Shown: piece after piece, positions 45,540 through 54,200 of the stretch
How the letters are laid out: each line of letters opens with the position of its first letter
Numbering within the stretch: the stretch's first letter is position 1
DNA from: an uncultured Bacilli bacterium
GTDB lineage: Bacteria; Bacillota_I; Bacilli_A; RF39; UBA660
NCBI GenBank assembly: GCA_934167485.1
Contig: CAKPKL010000007.1
Span: forward strand, 1 to 64,000
Direction of reading: 5' to 3'
Length of the DNA: 64,000 nucleotides
Position numbers and translations under genes: made by a program
The notes under the pieces: model-generated
The model's database searches: none
What the model saw: only the letters and a program-made list of their open reading frames with translations
Told to the model about the DNA's origin: nothing

Positions 45540-46345
45540 TGAAAACAGTAGTAATAACAGGAAGTGCTAGAGGTCTTGGATTTGAAATGGCCAAAGTATT
45601 TAAAAGAAACAATGTAAATGTAGTTATAAGTGATTTAGAAGAAGAAAAATTAATAGAAGCAAAAGAAGAACTAGAAAAAATTGAAAGTGATTCTAAAGTT
45701 GAATACTGTGTTTGTAATGTTATTCATTCATTTGATATTAAAAAACTTATAAATTTTGCTAAAATTAGTTTTGATAGTATAGATATATGGATTAATAATG
45801 CTGGTGTAAATCAACCAGATAAAGCTATATGGGAACTTAAAGAATCTGAAATAAACCAGATGATAGACGTAGATTTAAGAGCAGTTATAATATCTTGTAA
45901 ATTAGTAGAAGAGTTTATGATAAAACAAGGTAGTGGAGCTATTTACAATATTGAAGGTTATGGAAGTAATGATGCTAAAATGTTAGGACTTTCTATATAT
46001 GGTACAACTAAAAGGGGAATAACATATTTTACAGAGGCACTTACTTTAGAAAATAAAGTAAAAAATACTGGAATAATAATAGGAAAATTAAGCCCTGGTA
46101 TAATGATTACAGATTTTATAACAAACTCTTTAGGAAATAAAAATAAAATAAATTTGAATGAAAAAACAAAAAAAGTTTATAATATACTAGGTGATTATCC
46201 AGATGTTGTCGCAAATTTTTTAGTAAAAGGAATATTAAATAATACTAAAAATGGTAAAAAAATAGAATGGTTAACTAATAGAAAAGCGGCTTTTAGATTT
46301 ATAACAGCAATGTTTAATAAAAGAGATTTTTTTAATGATAAATAA
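45539..46345 (+). CDS. short-chain dehydrogenase/reductase
   Basis: 268 residues. Rossmann motif TGSARGLG at residues 7-14, NNAG near 89 and the catalytic YGTTKRG near 158. The canonical catalytic serine position reads IEGYGSND, so the active site may be atypical. Start ATG uses GGAGTA inside the previous gene. The 3' end overlaps the DUF4186 gene by 11 bases. Confidence 0.88.
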   Translation: MKTVVITGSARGLGFEMAKVFKRNNVNVVISDLEEEKLIEAKEELEKIESDSKVEYCVCNVIHSFDIKKLINFAKISFDSIDIWINNAGVNQPDKAIWELKESEINQMIDVDLRAVIISCKLVEEFMIKQGSGAIYNIEGYGSNDAKMLGLSIYGTTKRGITYFTEALTLENKVKNTGIIIGKLSPGIMITDFITNSLGNKNKINLNEKTKKVYNILGDYPDVVANFLVKGILNNTKNGKKIEWLTNRKAAFRFITAMFNKRDFFNDK

Positions 46346-46697
46346 AGATATTCAATTGAATAATTTATCAAAATCAAAGTTTAGAAGTAGTTTTAAATTA
46401 CATCAAAAAGATATAGATTATATAAATCGTATAGGCTTTGATAAATTAAGGTGTCATGCATATGATTTTATAACTAATAGAATAGCCACTTTAAATCAAA
46501 ATGATGGTAGACAAACACCTACTAAAGGACATCCAGTATTCATCGCACAACATGCAACTGCTACATGTTGTAGAGGCTGTATTAATAAATGGTATGGTAT
46601 AGAAAAAACTAAAGATTTAAGTAAAGAAGAGATTGATTATATAGTTGATATAATAATGAAATGGATTTTAAAAGAGTATAATAGGATGAATAAATGA
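46335..46697 (+). CDS. DUF4186 family protein
   Basis: 120 residues matching DUF4186: LSKSKFRSSFKL, GKxxDGRQTP-type NDGRQTPTKGHPVFIAQHATA, then TCCRGCINKW. The CC..C cysteines and the histidines suggest metal binding. Its role is not established for the family. Last gene of the NUDIX-GNAT-SDR operon. Confidence 0.85.
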   Translation: MINKDIQLNNLSKSKFRSSFKLHQKDIDYINRIGFDKLRCHAYDFITNRIATLNQNDGRQTPTKGHPVFIAQHATATCCRGCINKWYGIEKTKDLSKEEIDYIVDIIMKWILKEYNRMNK

Positions 46698-46740
46698 TTT
46701 TACGTAAAAAAAGTAAAATATAGATACAGTAAAAAAACGG

Positions 46741-46770
46741 ATTGAAATTTCAATTCTTTTTTAGTATAAT
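46741..46770 (+). promoter_or_regulatory. dyad plus promoter cassette, copy 2
   Basis: Perfect palindrome ATTGAAA-TTTCAAT (46741-46754) and six T, overlapping TTGAAA (46742-46747), 17 bases, TATAAT (46765-46770). The following leader GAGTATAGTT…AAG.TAGG…A.AAATGAG also matches copy 1 at 3530-3600. Confidence 0.75.
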
Positions 46771-46803
46771 GAGTATAGTTAGTATAAGAAGGTAGGTATA
46801 GAA

Positions 46804-46866
46804 ATGAGGGGGCTTTGGCAACTATTTAGACCACTTTTACAGAGGGTATCTTACCCCAAAGTATAA
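46804..46866 (+). CDS. 20-codon upstream reading frame before the second prepilin gene
   Basis: ATG at the same place in the cassette as the ATG of the first prepilin-like gene, with AGGTAGG upstream, encoding MRGLWQLFRPLLQRVSYPKV. The RNA can fold GGGTA-tct-TACCC near its end and CTTTGG with CCAAAG across it. It may be a leader peptide or debris of an insertion that displaced the true start. Confidence 0.45.
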   Translation: MRGLWQLFRPLLQRVSYPKV

Positions 46867-46883
46867 ATAGAAAGAAGAATAAT

Positions 46884-48226
46884 ATGAAAAAAGGATTTAC
46901 ATTAATAGAACTTTTAGCGGTTATAGTAATACTTGCAATCATCGCACTTATAGCCACACCAATAGTATTAGATATAATAGACAGTAGCAAAAAAATAGCA
47001 ATATCAGAAGTGCTGAAATATATATGGATGCAGTAAAAACAACTTTAACTAAAAACCAATTAGATGGTAAGATATTGAATGATGGTTTTTATAGTATAAG
47101 TGAGGTAGATATTAAATTAAATGGAGATAAACCTAGTATGGGTTATTTTGAAATTAGAAATGGCAATGTAGAAAGATATAATGTAACAATAAATAATCAG
47201 GAAATTGATAGTGAACAGTATGATGTTTGGAATGGTATAGAAAAATCTATACTTGAAGATAATAACTCATATTATATAAACACATCTAGTGAATTAGCCT
47301 GGATATCTAATGAAGTAAATAATGGCAATAAATTTGAAGGAAAGATTATTTATTTGAACAATAATTTAGATTTAAATAATAAAGAATGGACACCAATAGG
47401 AAATAGTGATAATAAATTTTTAGGTACATTTGAAGGTAACAATCATATTATTAAAAATCTTTATATAAATGATGAAAATCAAACTAAAACGAAACAAGGC
47501 TTGTTTGGTGATTTTGATGGTACTTTAAATAATTTGATATTAATTAATGTTAAAATTACTTCGCAAAGAGTAATAGGTGCATTTGCAGGAGGTTCTAGAG
47601 AAAATGCTAAATTTAATAATTTATTACTCTATAATGCATATTTGAAAGGAAAAATTGATGATATGACTGATGCAAAATATGGATATTCTATGGGAGGAAT
47701 AGTAGGTCAGTTTTCATCTGATATATATAATTCTAAAGTAATTAATTTAGATATAGAAGGTTCATCATATTTAGGAGGATTAATTGGTAGAGGAGTTATA
47801 AGTGATAGTACAAAGAAACAACAGGTAGTAATAGATAACTGTGAAGTAATAGATTCCAAAATATATTCAAATGGTTCAATTGGAAATCAATTTAATTTTT
47901 CGAGAACAGGTGGTTTAGTAGGCCAAGCAATGAATTCATTAATAACAAATTCTAGATCTTTTGCTACAATTAATTCAAAATATTCTACTGTAGGAGGGTT
48001 TATAGGTGAAAGCTATACTTCGATTGTAGAAAACAATTATTCAAATTCTAAAATAAGTTCAGAATCAGAAGATGATTTGGGTTATTTTATTGGTTATGTT
48101 AAAGATACGCAAATAATAAATAATATTATAGATTCTAAAAGTACTATAAATAATGTAGAGACTTTAGAAGATAAATTAGTAGGTACTAACATAGAAAGCA
48201 CATTAGAAGGCAATTTGATAAAATAA
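46884..48226 (+). pseudogene. prepilin-like GLUG-repeat surface protein, one-base frameshift
   Basis: The start MKKGFTLIELLAVIVILAII with a type III/IV prepilin cleavage site is read from 46884 to a stop at 47036. One base out of phase the protein goes on, ISRSAEIYMDAVKTTLTKNQ, to 48226. A missing A near 47005 would account for this. The body has a pilin-like part and then GLUG-type adhesin repeats (GLFGDFDGTLNNLILINV, GGIVGQFSS, GGLIGRG, GGLVGQAMNS, GGFIGESYTS), each followed by asparagine-rich strands. The protein would be exported and assembled or displayed at the surface. Frameshift by decay, phase variation or assembly error cannot be told apart. Confidence 0.8.
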
Positions 48227-48240
48227 ACTTTCTTTTTACA

Positions 48241-48270
48241 AAAAAACTATTGAATTATCAATAGTTTTTT
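48241..48270. terminator. bidirectional terminator
   Basis: AAAAAACTATTGA-atta-TCAATAGTTTTTT between convergent genes. Confidence 0.9.
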
Positions 48271-48929
48271 TAGTTTATTAAAGTATTAACATCTGTTTTA
48301 CTTCCATCAGAACTTATAAGATAAGTTGTATAACCACCATTATCCTCAGTAACAATACTAGAAATATTACTTGTTTCTAATTTAGTAGGTTGAATATTTC
48401 CAAGTATTAAATCACCAATACTAATATAAGATACAGTTTTCTCTTCATTAATCATTAATATTCCATATTTAAGATTATTTGGTGTAATAGATTGACCATA
48501 ATTATTATTATATATAGAATCAACATTTGAAATATTTAGTTTTAGCCATTTTGATGAACTGTCTAGAGTAGATGAAGTTACAACTTTTAAATTTCCAAAA
48601 TCATAATCTTTATAACTTTCTCTTGTTTTTATTAATGTTTGAAATTTATCATTGCCATATACAGTATTAATTTTTGAAGTAGAATCATATATATTAACAT
48701 AAACTTCACCATTATATAAAACAGCATGTCCTGATATAGGTGATAATTCTAGAACTTGATAATAGTCTTCAATACTTTCATCTTTATTTAAATCTTTTTC
48801 ATTTATTTCATCTTTTTTATTTTGATTATTCAAAGCTTTATCATATATTATAAAAGATCCTAAAACTACTGAAATTATAATAAAAATAATTAGTGCTATA
48901 ATAAGTCCATTATTCTTTTTACCATCCAT
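48270..48929 (-). CDS. uncharacterised membrane-anchored protein
   Basis: 219 residues from ATG 48929, chosen for AAAGGAG eight bases upstream. One membrane segment (about residues 8-27, LIIALIIFIIISVVLGSFII), an acidic lysine-rich linker, then an extracytoplasmic beta-rich domain with no family recognised. It is divergent from the spoVID-like gene, with about 100 bases between them. Confidence 0.75.
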   Translation of the reverse strand: MDGKKNNGLIIALIIFIIISVVLGSFIIYDKALNNQNKKDEINEKDLNKDESIEDYYQVLELSPISGHAVLYNGEVYVNIYDSTSKINTVYGNDKFQTLIKTRESYKDYDFGNLKVVTSSTLDSSSKWLKLNISNVDSIYNNNYGQSITPNNLKYGILMINEEKTVSYISIGDLILGNIQPTKLETSNISSIVTEDNGGYTTYLISSDGSKTDVNTLIN

Positions 48930-48982
48930 ATAATACTCCTTTCTATTATAATTATAGCACATACAACTAAAGAAACAAATAT

Positions 48983-49010
48983 TCATATAATAAAATTTAA
49001 ATCATACTAT
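48983..49010 (+). promoter_or_regulatory. sigma-E-like promoter of the spoVID-like gene
   Basis: TCATATA (48983-48989), 13 bases, CATACTAT (49003-49010), close to the sigma-E consensus at both boxes. Expression in the mother cell would fit a coat morphogenetic gene. Confidence 0.55.
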
Positions 49011-49029
49011 TTATTGATAGGAGGAATTT

Positions 49030-49815
49030 ATGAAAACTATAATACCTTTTAAAAAAGATGTTATTTTTAAAACTAATTTAAGCGAGATTACAAGTATTTC
49101 TTTAGAACACACTCTAACTATAAAGGATGACTTTGTCAAAGGAGAATTTATAATAAGTGGTGAATATAAAGTAAGTGATAAAAGTACTTCAGTGGAACCA
49201 TTTAATTTAAATTTACCATTTTCTATAGCTATAGATGAAAAATATGATACACAAAAGGCAACTATAGATATTGATGATTTTTATTATGAAATTATAAATA
49301 ATAATGTACTTAATATTTCTATAGATGTACTTGTAGATAAGTTACAAGAACACCAATTAATAGATATAGAACCACCTGTTGATGTAACACCAGTAAGGGA
49401 TATTATTGAAGCAGAAGAAGTAAAAGAAAAAGAAGAAGATTCAATTAGAACTAGTGTAGAAGCAAAAAAAGAAGATTCAATTAAGGCTAGTGTAGAAGAA
49501 GAAAAAAGATGTATAGATGAAAGTGAAAAAGAAGACTATAATAAAAAACGAGAGGATGATAGTATGAATGATGTAAAGGATAGAGATGGAGTAGAACTAG
49601 TAGAAGAAAAAATTAATTCTTTATTTAATCAATTTTCAAAAGATAGTGAGGTTTATGTAACTTATAATGTATTTATATTAAGAGATGGAGATTCTATCGA
49701 TAGTATAATGGAAAAATATAATATATCTCTTGATGAATTAAAAAAATATAATGATTTAAATAATTTAAAAATAGGTGATAAAATAATTATTCCAAATACT
49801 TATGAAAGAGATTAG
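49030..49815 (+). CDS. spoVID: SpoVID-like spore coat morphogenetic protein
   Basis: 261 residues. The N-terminal domain (about 1-110) begins IIPFKKDVIFKTNLSEITSI and has SLEHTL and the DUF3794-like beta pattern of SpoVID. An acidic linker with an imperfect repeat (KEEDSIRTSVEAK, KKEDSIKASVEEE) leads to a C-terminal LysM domain (YNVFILRDGDSIDSIMEKYN to IGDKIIIPNTY) that binds glycan. SpoVID links SpoIVA to the growing coat. The next gene is ysxE-like, as in Bacillus. It is shorter than Bacillus SpoVID. ATG follows AGGAGG. Confidence 0.8.
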   Translation: MKTIIPFKKDVIFKTNLSEITSISLEHTLTIKDDFVKGEFIISGEYKVSDKSTSVEPFNLNLPFSIAIDEKYDTQKATIDIDDFYYEIINNNVLNISIDVLVDKLQEHQLIDIEPPVDVTPVRDIIEAEEVKEKEEDSIRTSVEAKKEDSIKASVEEEKRCIDESEKEDYNKKREDDSMNDVKDRDGVELVEEKINSLFNQFSKDSEVYVTYNVFILRDGDSIDSIMEKYNISLDELKKYNDLNNLKIGDKIIIPNTYERD

Positions 49816-50686
49816 TGAATTATTAAAACAAGAGGATATAAGAGCGCTCGGTTACCAAAAACAAGGAAATGTAGTAATAGCTGACACTAATATAGGAAAA
49901 TTAGTTGTAAAAAAAAATAATAATAAAGATTATATATATGACTATTTAAATACTAGAAATTTTTCGTATTATCCTGAGATAATAAAAGAAAATAATTATG
50001 TTATTTCTAGATATATAGAAGATGTAAATATACCAAAAGATCAAAAAATATTTGATTTAGTAGATTTAGTATCACTTATGCATAGTAAAACTACTCATTA
50101 TAAAAAAGTAAGTGAAGATGAATATAAAAAGATATATGAAGATCTGTCTAATAATTATGAATATTTATACGAGTATTATACAGATATTATAAATATAATT
50201 GATGATAAAGTATTTATGAGTCCTAGTGAATATTTATTAGCTAGAAATATTAGTTTTATATTTAAATCTATTGAACAAGGAAAATCTTATATAGATAAAT
50301 GGTTTAAAGAAGTAGAAGGATTAGATAAAATGAGAGTATCTATAGTACATAATAATTTAGATTTATCTCATTATATAAGAAATAATAAAGATTATTTAAT
50401 TAGTTGGGATAAATCAAAAATAGATATTCCTATATTTGATTTATACAATTTATATAATAACCATTTTCTAGATTTTGATTTTTTTGAATTATTAAAAGAG
50501 TATGAAAGTAAATATCCATTAAAATCATTTGAAAGAGATTTATTGTTTATATTAATTACAATGCCAAATAAAATAGAATTTAATGATACAGAGTTTAACA
50601 TGTGTATAAAAATAAGTAATGAAATAGATAAACTATATAAAAGTAATTCAATAATAGAAGAATATAAAAAATCTATCAAAAAATAG
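49802..50686 (+). CDS. ysxE: YsxE/CotS-like spore coat kinase-fold protein
   Basis: 294 residues with aminoglycoside-phosphotransferase-type layout: VVIADTNIGKLVVKK (glycine-poor N-lobe with lysine), LVSLMHSKT in the N-lobe linker, and the catalytic-loop equivalent SIVHNNLDLSHYI, then YLISWDKSKIDIPIFDLY. HNNLD replaces the usual HGDLH/N. The position directly behind the spoVID-like gene, overlapping by 14 bases, matches the spoVID-ysxE pair of Bacillus and supports a spore coat role. Confidence 0.75.
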   Translation: MKEISELLKQEDIRALGYQKQGNVVIADTNIGKLVVKKNNNKDYIYDYLNTRNFSYYPEIIKENNYVISRYIEDVNIPKDQKIFDLVDLVSLMHSKTTHYKKVSEDEYKKIYEDLSNNYEYLYEYYTDIINIIDDKVFMSPSEYLLARNISFIFKSIEQGKSYIDKWFKEVEGLDKMRVSIVHNNLDLSHYIRNNKDYLISWDKSKIDIPIFDLYNLYNNHFLDFDFFELLKEYESKYPLKSFERDLLFILITMPNKIEFNDTEFNMCIKISNEIDKLYKSNSIIEEYKKSIKK

Positions 50687-50694
50687 ATTTTTTT
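50666..50694. terminator. terminator shared by the ysxE-like gene and the small ORF
   Basis: AAAAAATCTAT / ATAGATTTTTT hairpin overlapping the end of the ysxE-like gene and running up to the stop codon of the minus-strand small gene. Confidence 0.75.
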
Positions 50695-50866
50695 ACCATA
50701 GAATTCTAAAGAAAGAAAAAAATATAAAAGCTAGAAATAAGAAAATTAAGAAAAAATTAAATCTAGTAAAAATAAATATAGTAAGTATAAATTGATAAAA
50801 TAGAAGAAAACTAAAAAATATTAAAATTAACCACCATAACCCTCTACCACGACACCATCTTCTCAT
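50693..50866 (-). CDS. 57-aa hydrophobic membrane peptide
   Basis: A complete small frame starting MRRWCRGRGLWWLILIFFSF with TAGGTGAT seven bases upstream. The rest is two strongly hydrophobic stretches split by FTRFNF. The positively charged N-terminus predicts an inside orientation. No family recognised. It sits among spore genes, so a sporulation role is possible but only by context. Confidence 0.6.
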   Translation of the reverse strand: MRRWCRGRGLWWLILIFFSFLLFYQFILTIFIFTRFNFFLIFLFLAFIFFSFFRILW

Positions 50867-50915
50867 ATAATCACCTAATATATTTTATTAATATAAATAA
50901 ATTAATTAAATTATA

Positions 50916-51401
50916 TTAGACTATATTATTTATAAATTTTGCTTTTTCACTTATTAAAATAGAGTTCTTATCAATTTCTTTAAATATACTACTAACATCA
51001 TTAATTTCTTTTCTTTTTAACAATACTAGTATTATAGATAATTTATTATTTTCTTCAATAATAGTTACATTTTTAAATTTACTTAATTTTTTCCTTATTT
51101 CATCTTCATAAATTTGCTTTACAATTCCTATTAAAACAACGTTCCCTAAAGCTATTTTTTCTTCTATAATGCTTCCTAAATAAGAACCACATAAAGATCC
51201 CAAACAAAAGAAAACAATTTTTAATAAATCTTTATTTATATCAATAATTACAATACCTGTAACAAGAATCCATACAAGAGCAATCAATCCTTGTAGTAAA
51301 GCTCCTATTTTTTTCTTTCCATTAGCAACTAATATTAATCTTAAAGTAGATAGAGCATTTTCAATAATTTTAGAAAAAAATATAGCTAAATAAATAAACA
51401 T
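50916..51401 (-). CDS. UPF0316 / DUF2179-type membrane protein
   Basis: 161 residues. Three membrane segments, starting MFIYLAIFFSKIIENALSTL and RLILVANGKKK, carry the UPF0316 pattern (ENAL.TLR.I…G.K…). A soluble C-terminal DUF2179-like domain follows (NVVLIGIVKQIYEDEI onward). Function unknown in the family. ATG 51401 follows AAAGGTGAT. Confidence 0.8.
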   Translation of the reverse strand: MFIYLAIFFSKIIENALSTLRLILVANGKKKIGALLQGLIALVWILVTGIVIIDINKDLLKIVFFCLGSLCGSYLGSIIEEKIALGNVVLIGIVKQIYEDEIRKKLSKFKNVTIIEENNKLSIILVLLKRKEINDVSSIFKEIDKNSILISEKAKFINNIV

Positions 51402-51502
51402 ATAATCACCTTTTATTATTTTTTGTTCTATTATAAAATATTATTCATATAAAAAAATGTTCTAAAAAAATAAAAAAAGAATAAAATTAATTGGTGATAT
51501 AT

Positions 51503-52282
51503 ATGGATATAAGAGAAGGAGATTATGTAACAAGAATATCTCATAAACATGATATGGTATTTAAAGTAATTAGTATTACTGATGATATTTGTTATTTAAA
51601 GGGCGCTAATGTAAGATTATATGCTGATAGTAATATAGATGATTTAGTTAAAATTGATTATAAAGAATCTGATGATAATGAAGAGGTAGAGAGATTAAAA
51701 GATTCAACAACACTTGATAGAGATGATTATTTTTATTTACCAGGTAAAATATTACATATAGATGGTGATGAAGATTATTTGGGTAGATGTTTAAAATACT
51801 ACAGTAAAATAAATTTAATGGCTATGGGAATATGTGAGAATGAAAATAATGTATCTTCTAATATAAGAGAATATTTAGAAGAGTATAATCCTAATATATT
51901 GGTAATAACTGGACATGATGCCTTTTATGATAAAAAGGGAAGCAAAGATAATATTAATAATTATAAAAATAGTAAAAATTTTGTAAGTGCGATAAAAGAG
52001 GCAAGAAAATTTGAAAAAAGTCATGATAAATTAATAATTATAGCAGGGGCATGTCAATCAGATTATGAGGAATTAATAAGAGCAGGAGCTAATTTTGCTT
52101 CTAGTCCTAAGAGAATAAATATTCATGCTCTAGATCCTGCAATTATTGCAAGTCGTATGAGTTTATCTGATATAAATAAAGACATAGATTTAAAAAATAT
52201 AATAGAAAGTACTAAATATGGAAAAGAGGGAATAGGTGGTATTATTACAAAAGGAACAATGTATATGGGGTATCCAAGATGA
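51503..52282 (+). CDS. yabG: sporulation-specific protease YabG
   Basis: Cysteine protease made in the mother cell that processes coat proteins such as SpoIVA. About 259 residues from ATG 51503 (GGTGAT upstream; the TTG at 51491 is less likely). Family segments: DIREGDYVTRISHKHDMVFK, PGKILHIDGDEDYL, LVITGHDAFY and IIAGACQSDYEELIRAGANF, the last holding the likely catalytic cysteine, with the His in GHDA. The veg gene overlaps its end, as in the Bacillus yabG-veg order. Confidence 0.92.
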   Translation: MDIREGDYVTRISHKHDMVFKVISITDDICYLKGANVRLYADSNIDDLVKIDYKESDDNEEVERLKDSTTLDRDDYFYLPGKILHIDGDEDYLGRCLKYYSKINLMAMGICENENNVSSNIREYLEEYNPNILVITGHDAFYDKKGSKDNINNYKNSKNFVSAIKEARKFEKSHDKLIIIAGACQSDYEELIRAGANFASSPKRINIHALDPAIIASRMSLSDINKDIDLKNIIESTKYGKEGIGGIITKGTMYMGYPR

Positions 52283-52488
52283 CAATATCTAAAGTAAAAA
52301 AAGATTTATTAGAACATATGGGTGATATAGTTTCTATAAAATATAATTTAGGTAGAAATAAATATGAAGAATATGAAGCAAAAATAAAAGAATTATATGA
52401 TTATATATTCTTGGTAGATACTGATTATGGTGTAAAATCTTTTTCATATATAGATGTAATAACAAAAGTAATAAGAATTGACTATTAA
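52279..52488 (+). CDS. veg: Veg protein
   Basis: 69 residues of the Veg family: an N-terminal helix (TISKVKKDLLEHMGD) and an SH3-like barrel (IVSIKYNLGRNKYEE). In Bacillus it affects biofilm regulation. The start overlaps yabG by four bases (ATGA). The tmRNA promoter begins inside its last codons. Confidence 0.9.
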   Translation: MTISKVKKDLLEHMGDIVSIKYNLGRNKYEEYEAKIKELYDYIFLVDTDYGVKSFSYIDVITKVIRIDY

Positions 52489-52506
52489 CAAAATTAATGT
52501 TATAAT
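52478..52506 (+). promoter_or_regulatory. promoter of ssrA
   Basis: TTGACT (52478-52483) inside the end of veg, 17 bases, TATAAT (52501-52506), 11 bases before the mature tmRNA end. Confidence 0.8.
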
Positions 52507-52516
52507 TCTTTTACAT

Positions 52517-52859
52517 GGGGCCGTCTAGTTTCGACGGGTATGTTTGAGCTTTAATTGCAAGTCGTAAGGTAATGCGATAAATTCCAAAAATAAATAACTG
52601 GAAACAGAAATCAATTAGCTTTCGCTTAATATAATTTAGAAGGCACTCTAATAAATTTTTTCCTATGAAATTTATATAGGGTTCGATTAAGTAGGATATA
52701 TTATTGTGATGTCTATAAGCAATAATGAATTTTATAGACTTATCTTAAAATTGTTTGTTGATTAACGTATTTTAAGAGAAATTTAGTAATCAACTAAACT
52801 TGTAGATGTTATTGTGTTAATGTATTCGGACATGGGTGCGATTCCCATCGGCTCCACCA
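52517..52859 (+). ncRNA. ssrA: transfer-messenger RNA
   Basis: 343-base tmRNA that rescues stalled ribosomes. The 5' end GGGGCCGTCTAGTTTCGACG pairs with the 3' end CATCGGCTCC, followed by encoded CCA; the T-arm is GGTGCGATTCCCATC-like. The tag reading frame ends AAT CAA TTA GCT TTC GCT TAA (52627-52629), giving a proteolysis tag ending NQLAFA. The resume codon is uncertain. Confidence 0.95.
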
Positions 52860-53022
52860 TTAATAAATTTGTTCGAACTATTCGGACTTAATACAAATAA
52901 AAAAAACTTACCAAAATTTCTTTTTTATTCTATTGTTAGGATGTAAGCAAGAAAAATTACATATAATAAAAAAGAAAATACTCGACTTTGTGATGATGAG
53001 TACTTACCTAAATAATTAGTTC

Positions 53023-53056
53023 AGTACTTAATCTATTGCAGGTTGAGTGCTTTTTT
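53023..53056 (+). terminator. terminator downstream of ssrA
   Basis: 12-bp stem AGTACTTAATCT / AGGTTGAGTGCT (with G-U pairs), loop ATTGC, then T6. A second smaller dyad (TACTC…GAGTA) lies 30-60 bases upstream. No gene is seen in 52860-53120. Confidence 0.75.
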
Positions 53057-53120
53057 ATATAGTTTTTAGTATTTAAATTTGTATATAAAATAATCTATCT
53101 TTTAATAAATATAATATATT

Positions 53121-53498
53121 ATGGAAGATAAATTAGATAGAATAAAAAAAATAAATATAGAAAATTTTATTTGGGTTATATATATTGGAATAATAATACT
53201 TAGTTGGTATGCTAATAGTAAAGAGAAAAAATTTATATTATTTGATGATCAAAAAAGTAAAAAAGAATACCAAAACTTGATGATATTTATTTTTTCAATT
53301 TTAATTGTTGTATACTATTATTATACTAAAGATAGTTATGATGATATAAGTAAATTAAATGTGGAAGATACTAATAAGAAGGTAGCGCTAACATATGCAT
53401 CTTTTATAGGCTCATTATTAATTTTAATAAGTGGAGCTATATTTTTAATTATAGCCATATTAGATGATAACATAGATACAGAACTTGCATTTAATTGA
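53121..53498 (+). CDS. uncharacterised three-span membrane protein
   Basis: 125 residues with membrane segments near residues 15-30, 52-66 and 92-112 and charged loops. No ribosome site precedes ATG 53121, and a TATAAT ends only five bases before it, so the message may be leaderless. No family recognised. Confidence 0.6.
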   Translation: MEDKLDRIKKINIENFIWVIYIGIIILSWYANSKEKKFILFDDQKSKKEYQNLMIFIFSILIVVYYYYTKDSYDDISKLNVEDTNKKVALTYASFIGSLLILISGAIFLIIAILDDNIDTELAFN

Positions 53499-53534
53499 TT
53501 TTAGTGTTATAGTACTATCTATTGGAGGTATAAT

Positions 53535-54140
53535 ATGTCTTATTGTAGTGAATGTACTTATTTAAATTTAAATTCTTGTGATGATTACGGTAGATTTTGG
53601 TGTGAAAAAAAACTTGAAAGACATTCAGCAACTGAGCTTGAATGTGATAGATTTTGTCGTGCTTATTCAAGAAGTTCAAGTGAAGCAAACAGTGCTTATA
53701 ACTATTCTAAAGATAATTCTAGTAGTGGAGGATGTTATTTAACTACTGTTATGTGTGATATTTTAAAAATGCCTGATAAAAATTACTATCTTAATACATT
53801 AAGAGTATGGAGAGATAATACATTACATAATGATGAAACTTATAAACCATTATTAGTTGAATATGATGTAGTTGGACCAAAACTTGCTGAACATTTAAAA
53901 GACGATCCAATAAAGTATCAAATAGCTGCAACTACATTTTTTAGTTATATTAAACCTATTTGTGGTTTAATTAAGGAAAATAAAAATGCTGAAGCTGTAC
54001 AAAAATATGTAGATATGACAAATAAATTTAAACTTATATATAATATAGATAGTAGTATGATAAATCAAAAACTAATAGAGAATGCTGATATTGAAAAATC
54101 AGGTCATGGTAAATATATAGTAAAAAAATTAACTTATTAA
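53535..54140 (+). CDS. CFI-box-CTERM-type cysteine-rich protein
   Basis: 201 residues. The N-terminal 45 residues are a cysteine cluster (YCSECTYLNLNSCDDYGRF, WCEKK, CDRFCRAY), probably zinc-binding. After a serine/asparagine-rich linker comes GGCYLTTVMCDILKMPD, YYLNTLRVWRDNTL and VGPKLAEHLK, the pattern of proteins named CFI-box-CTERM. Cytoplasmic, function unknown. ATG follows TTGGAGG. Confidence 0.75.
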   Translation: MSYCSECTYLNLNSCDDYGRFWCEKKLERHSATELECDRFCRAYSRSSSEANSAYNYSKDNSSSGGCYLTTVMCDILKMPDKNYYLNTLRVWRDNTLHNDETYKPLLVEYDVVGPKLAEHLKDDPIKYQIAATTFFSYIKPICGLIKENKNAEAVQKYVDMTNKFKLIYNIDSSMINQKLIENADIEKSGHGKYIVKKLTY

Positions 54141-54161
54141 TTTATTTTAATAAGTTTTTTT
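54131..54161 (+). terminator. terminator of the cysteine-rich protein gene
   Basis: AACTTATTA / TAATAAGTT stem overlapping the stop codon, followed by T5. Confidence 0.85.
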
Positions 54162-54200
54162 GATACAATAAAAGTGTCAATAATTATGATGGAGGTTTTT

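Noticed and set aside
46804..46884. Riboswitch (for example cyclic-di-GMP) upstream of the second prepilin-like gene.
   Set aside because: Hairpins exist but none of the conserved cyclic-di-GMP-I or -II core sequences are present.
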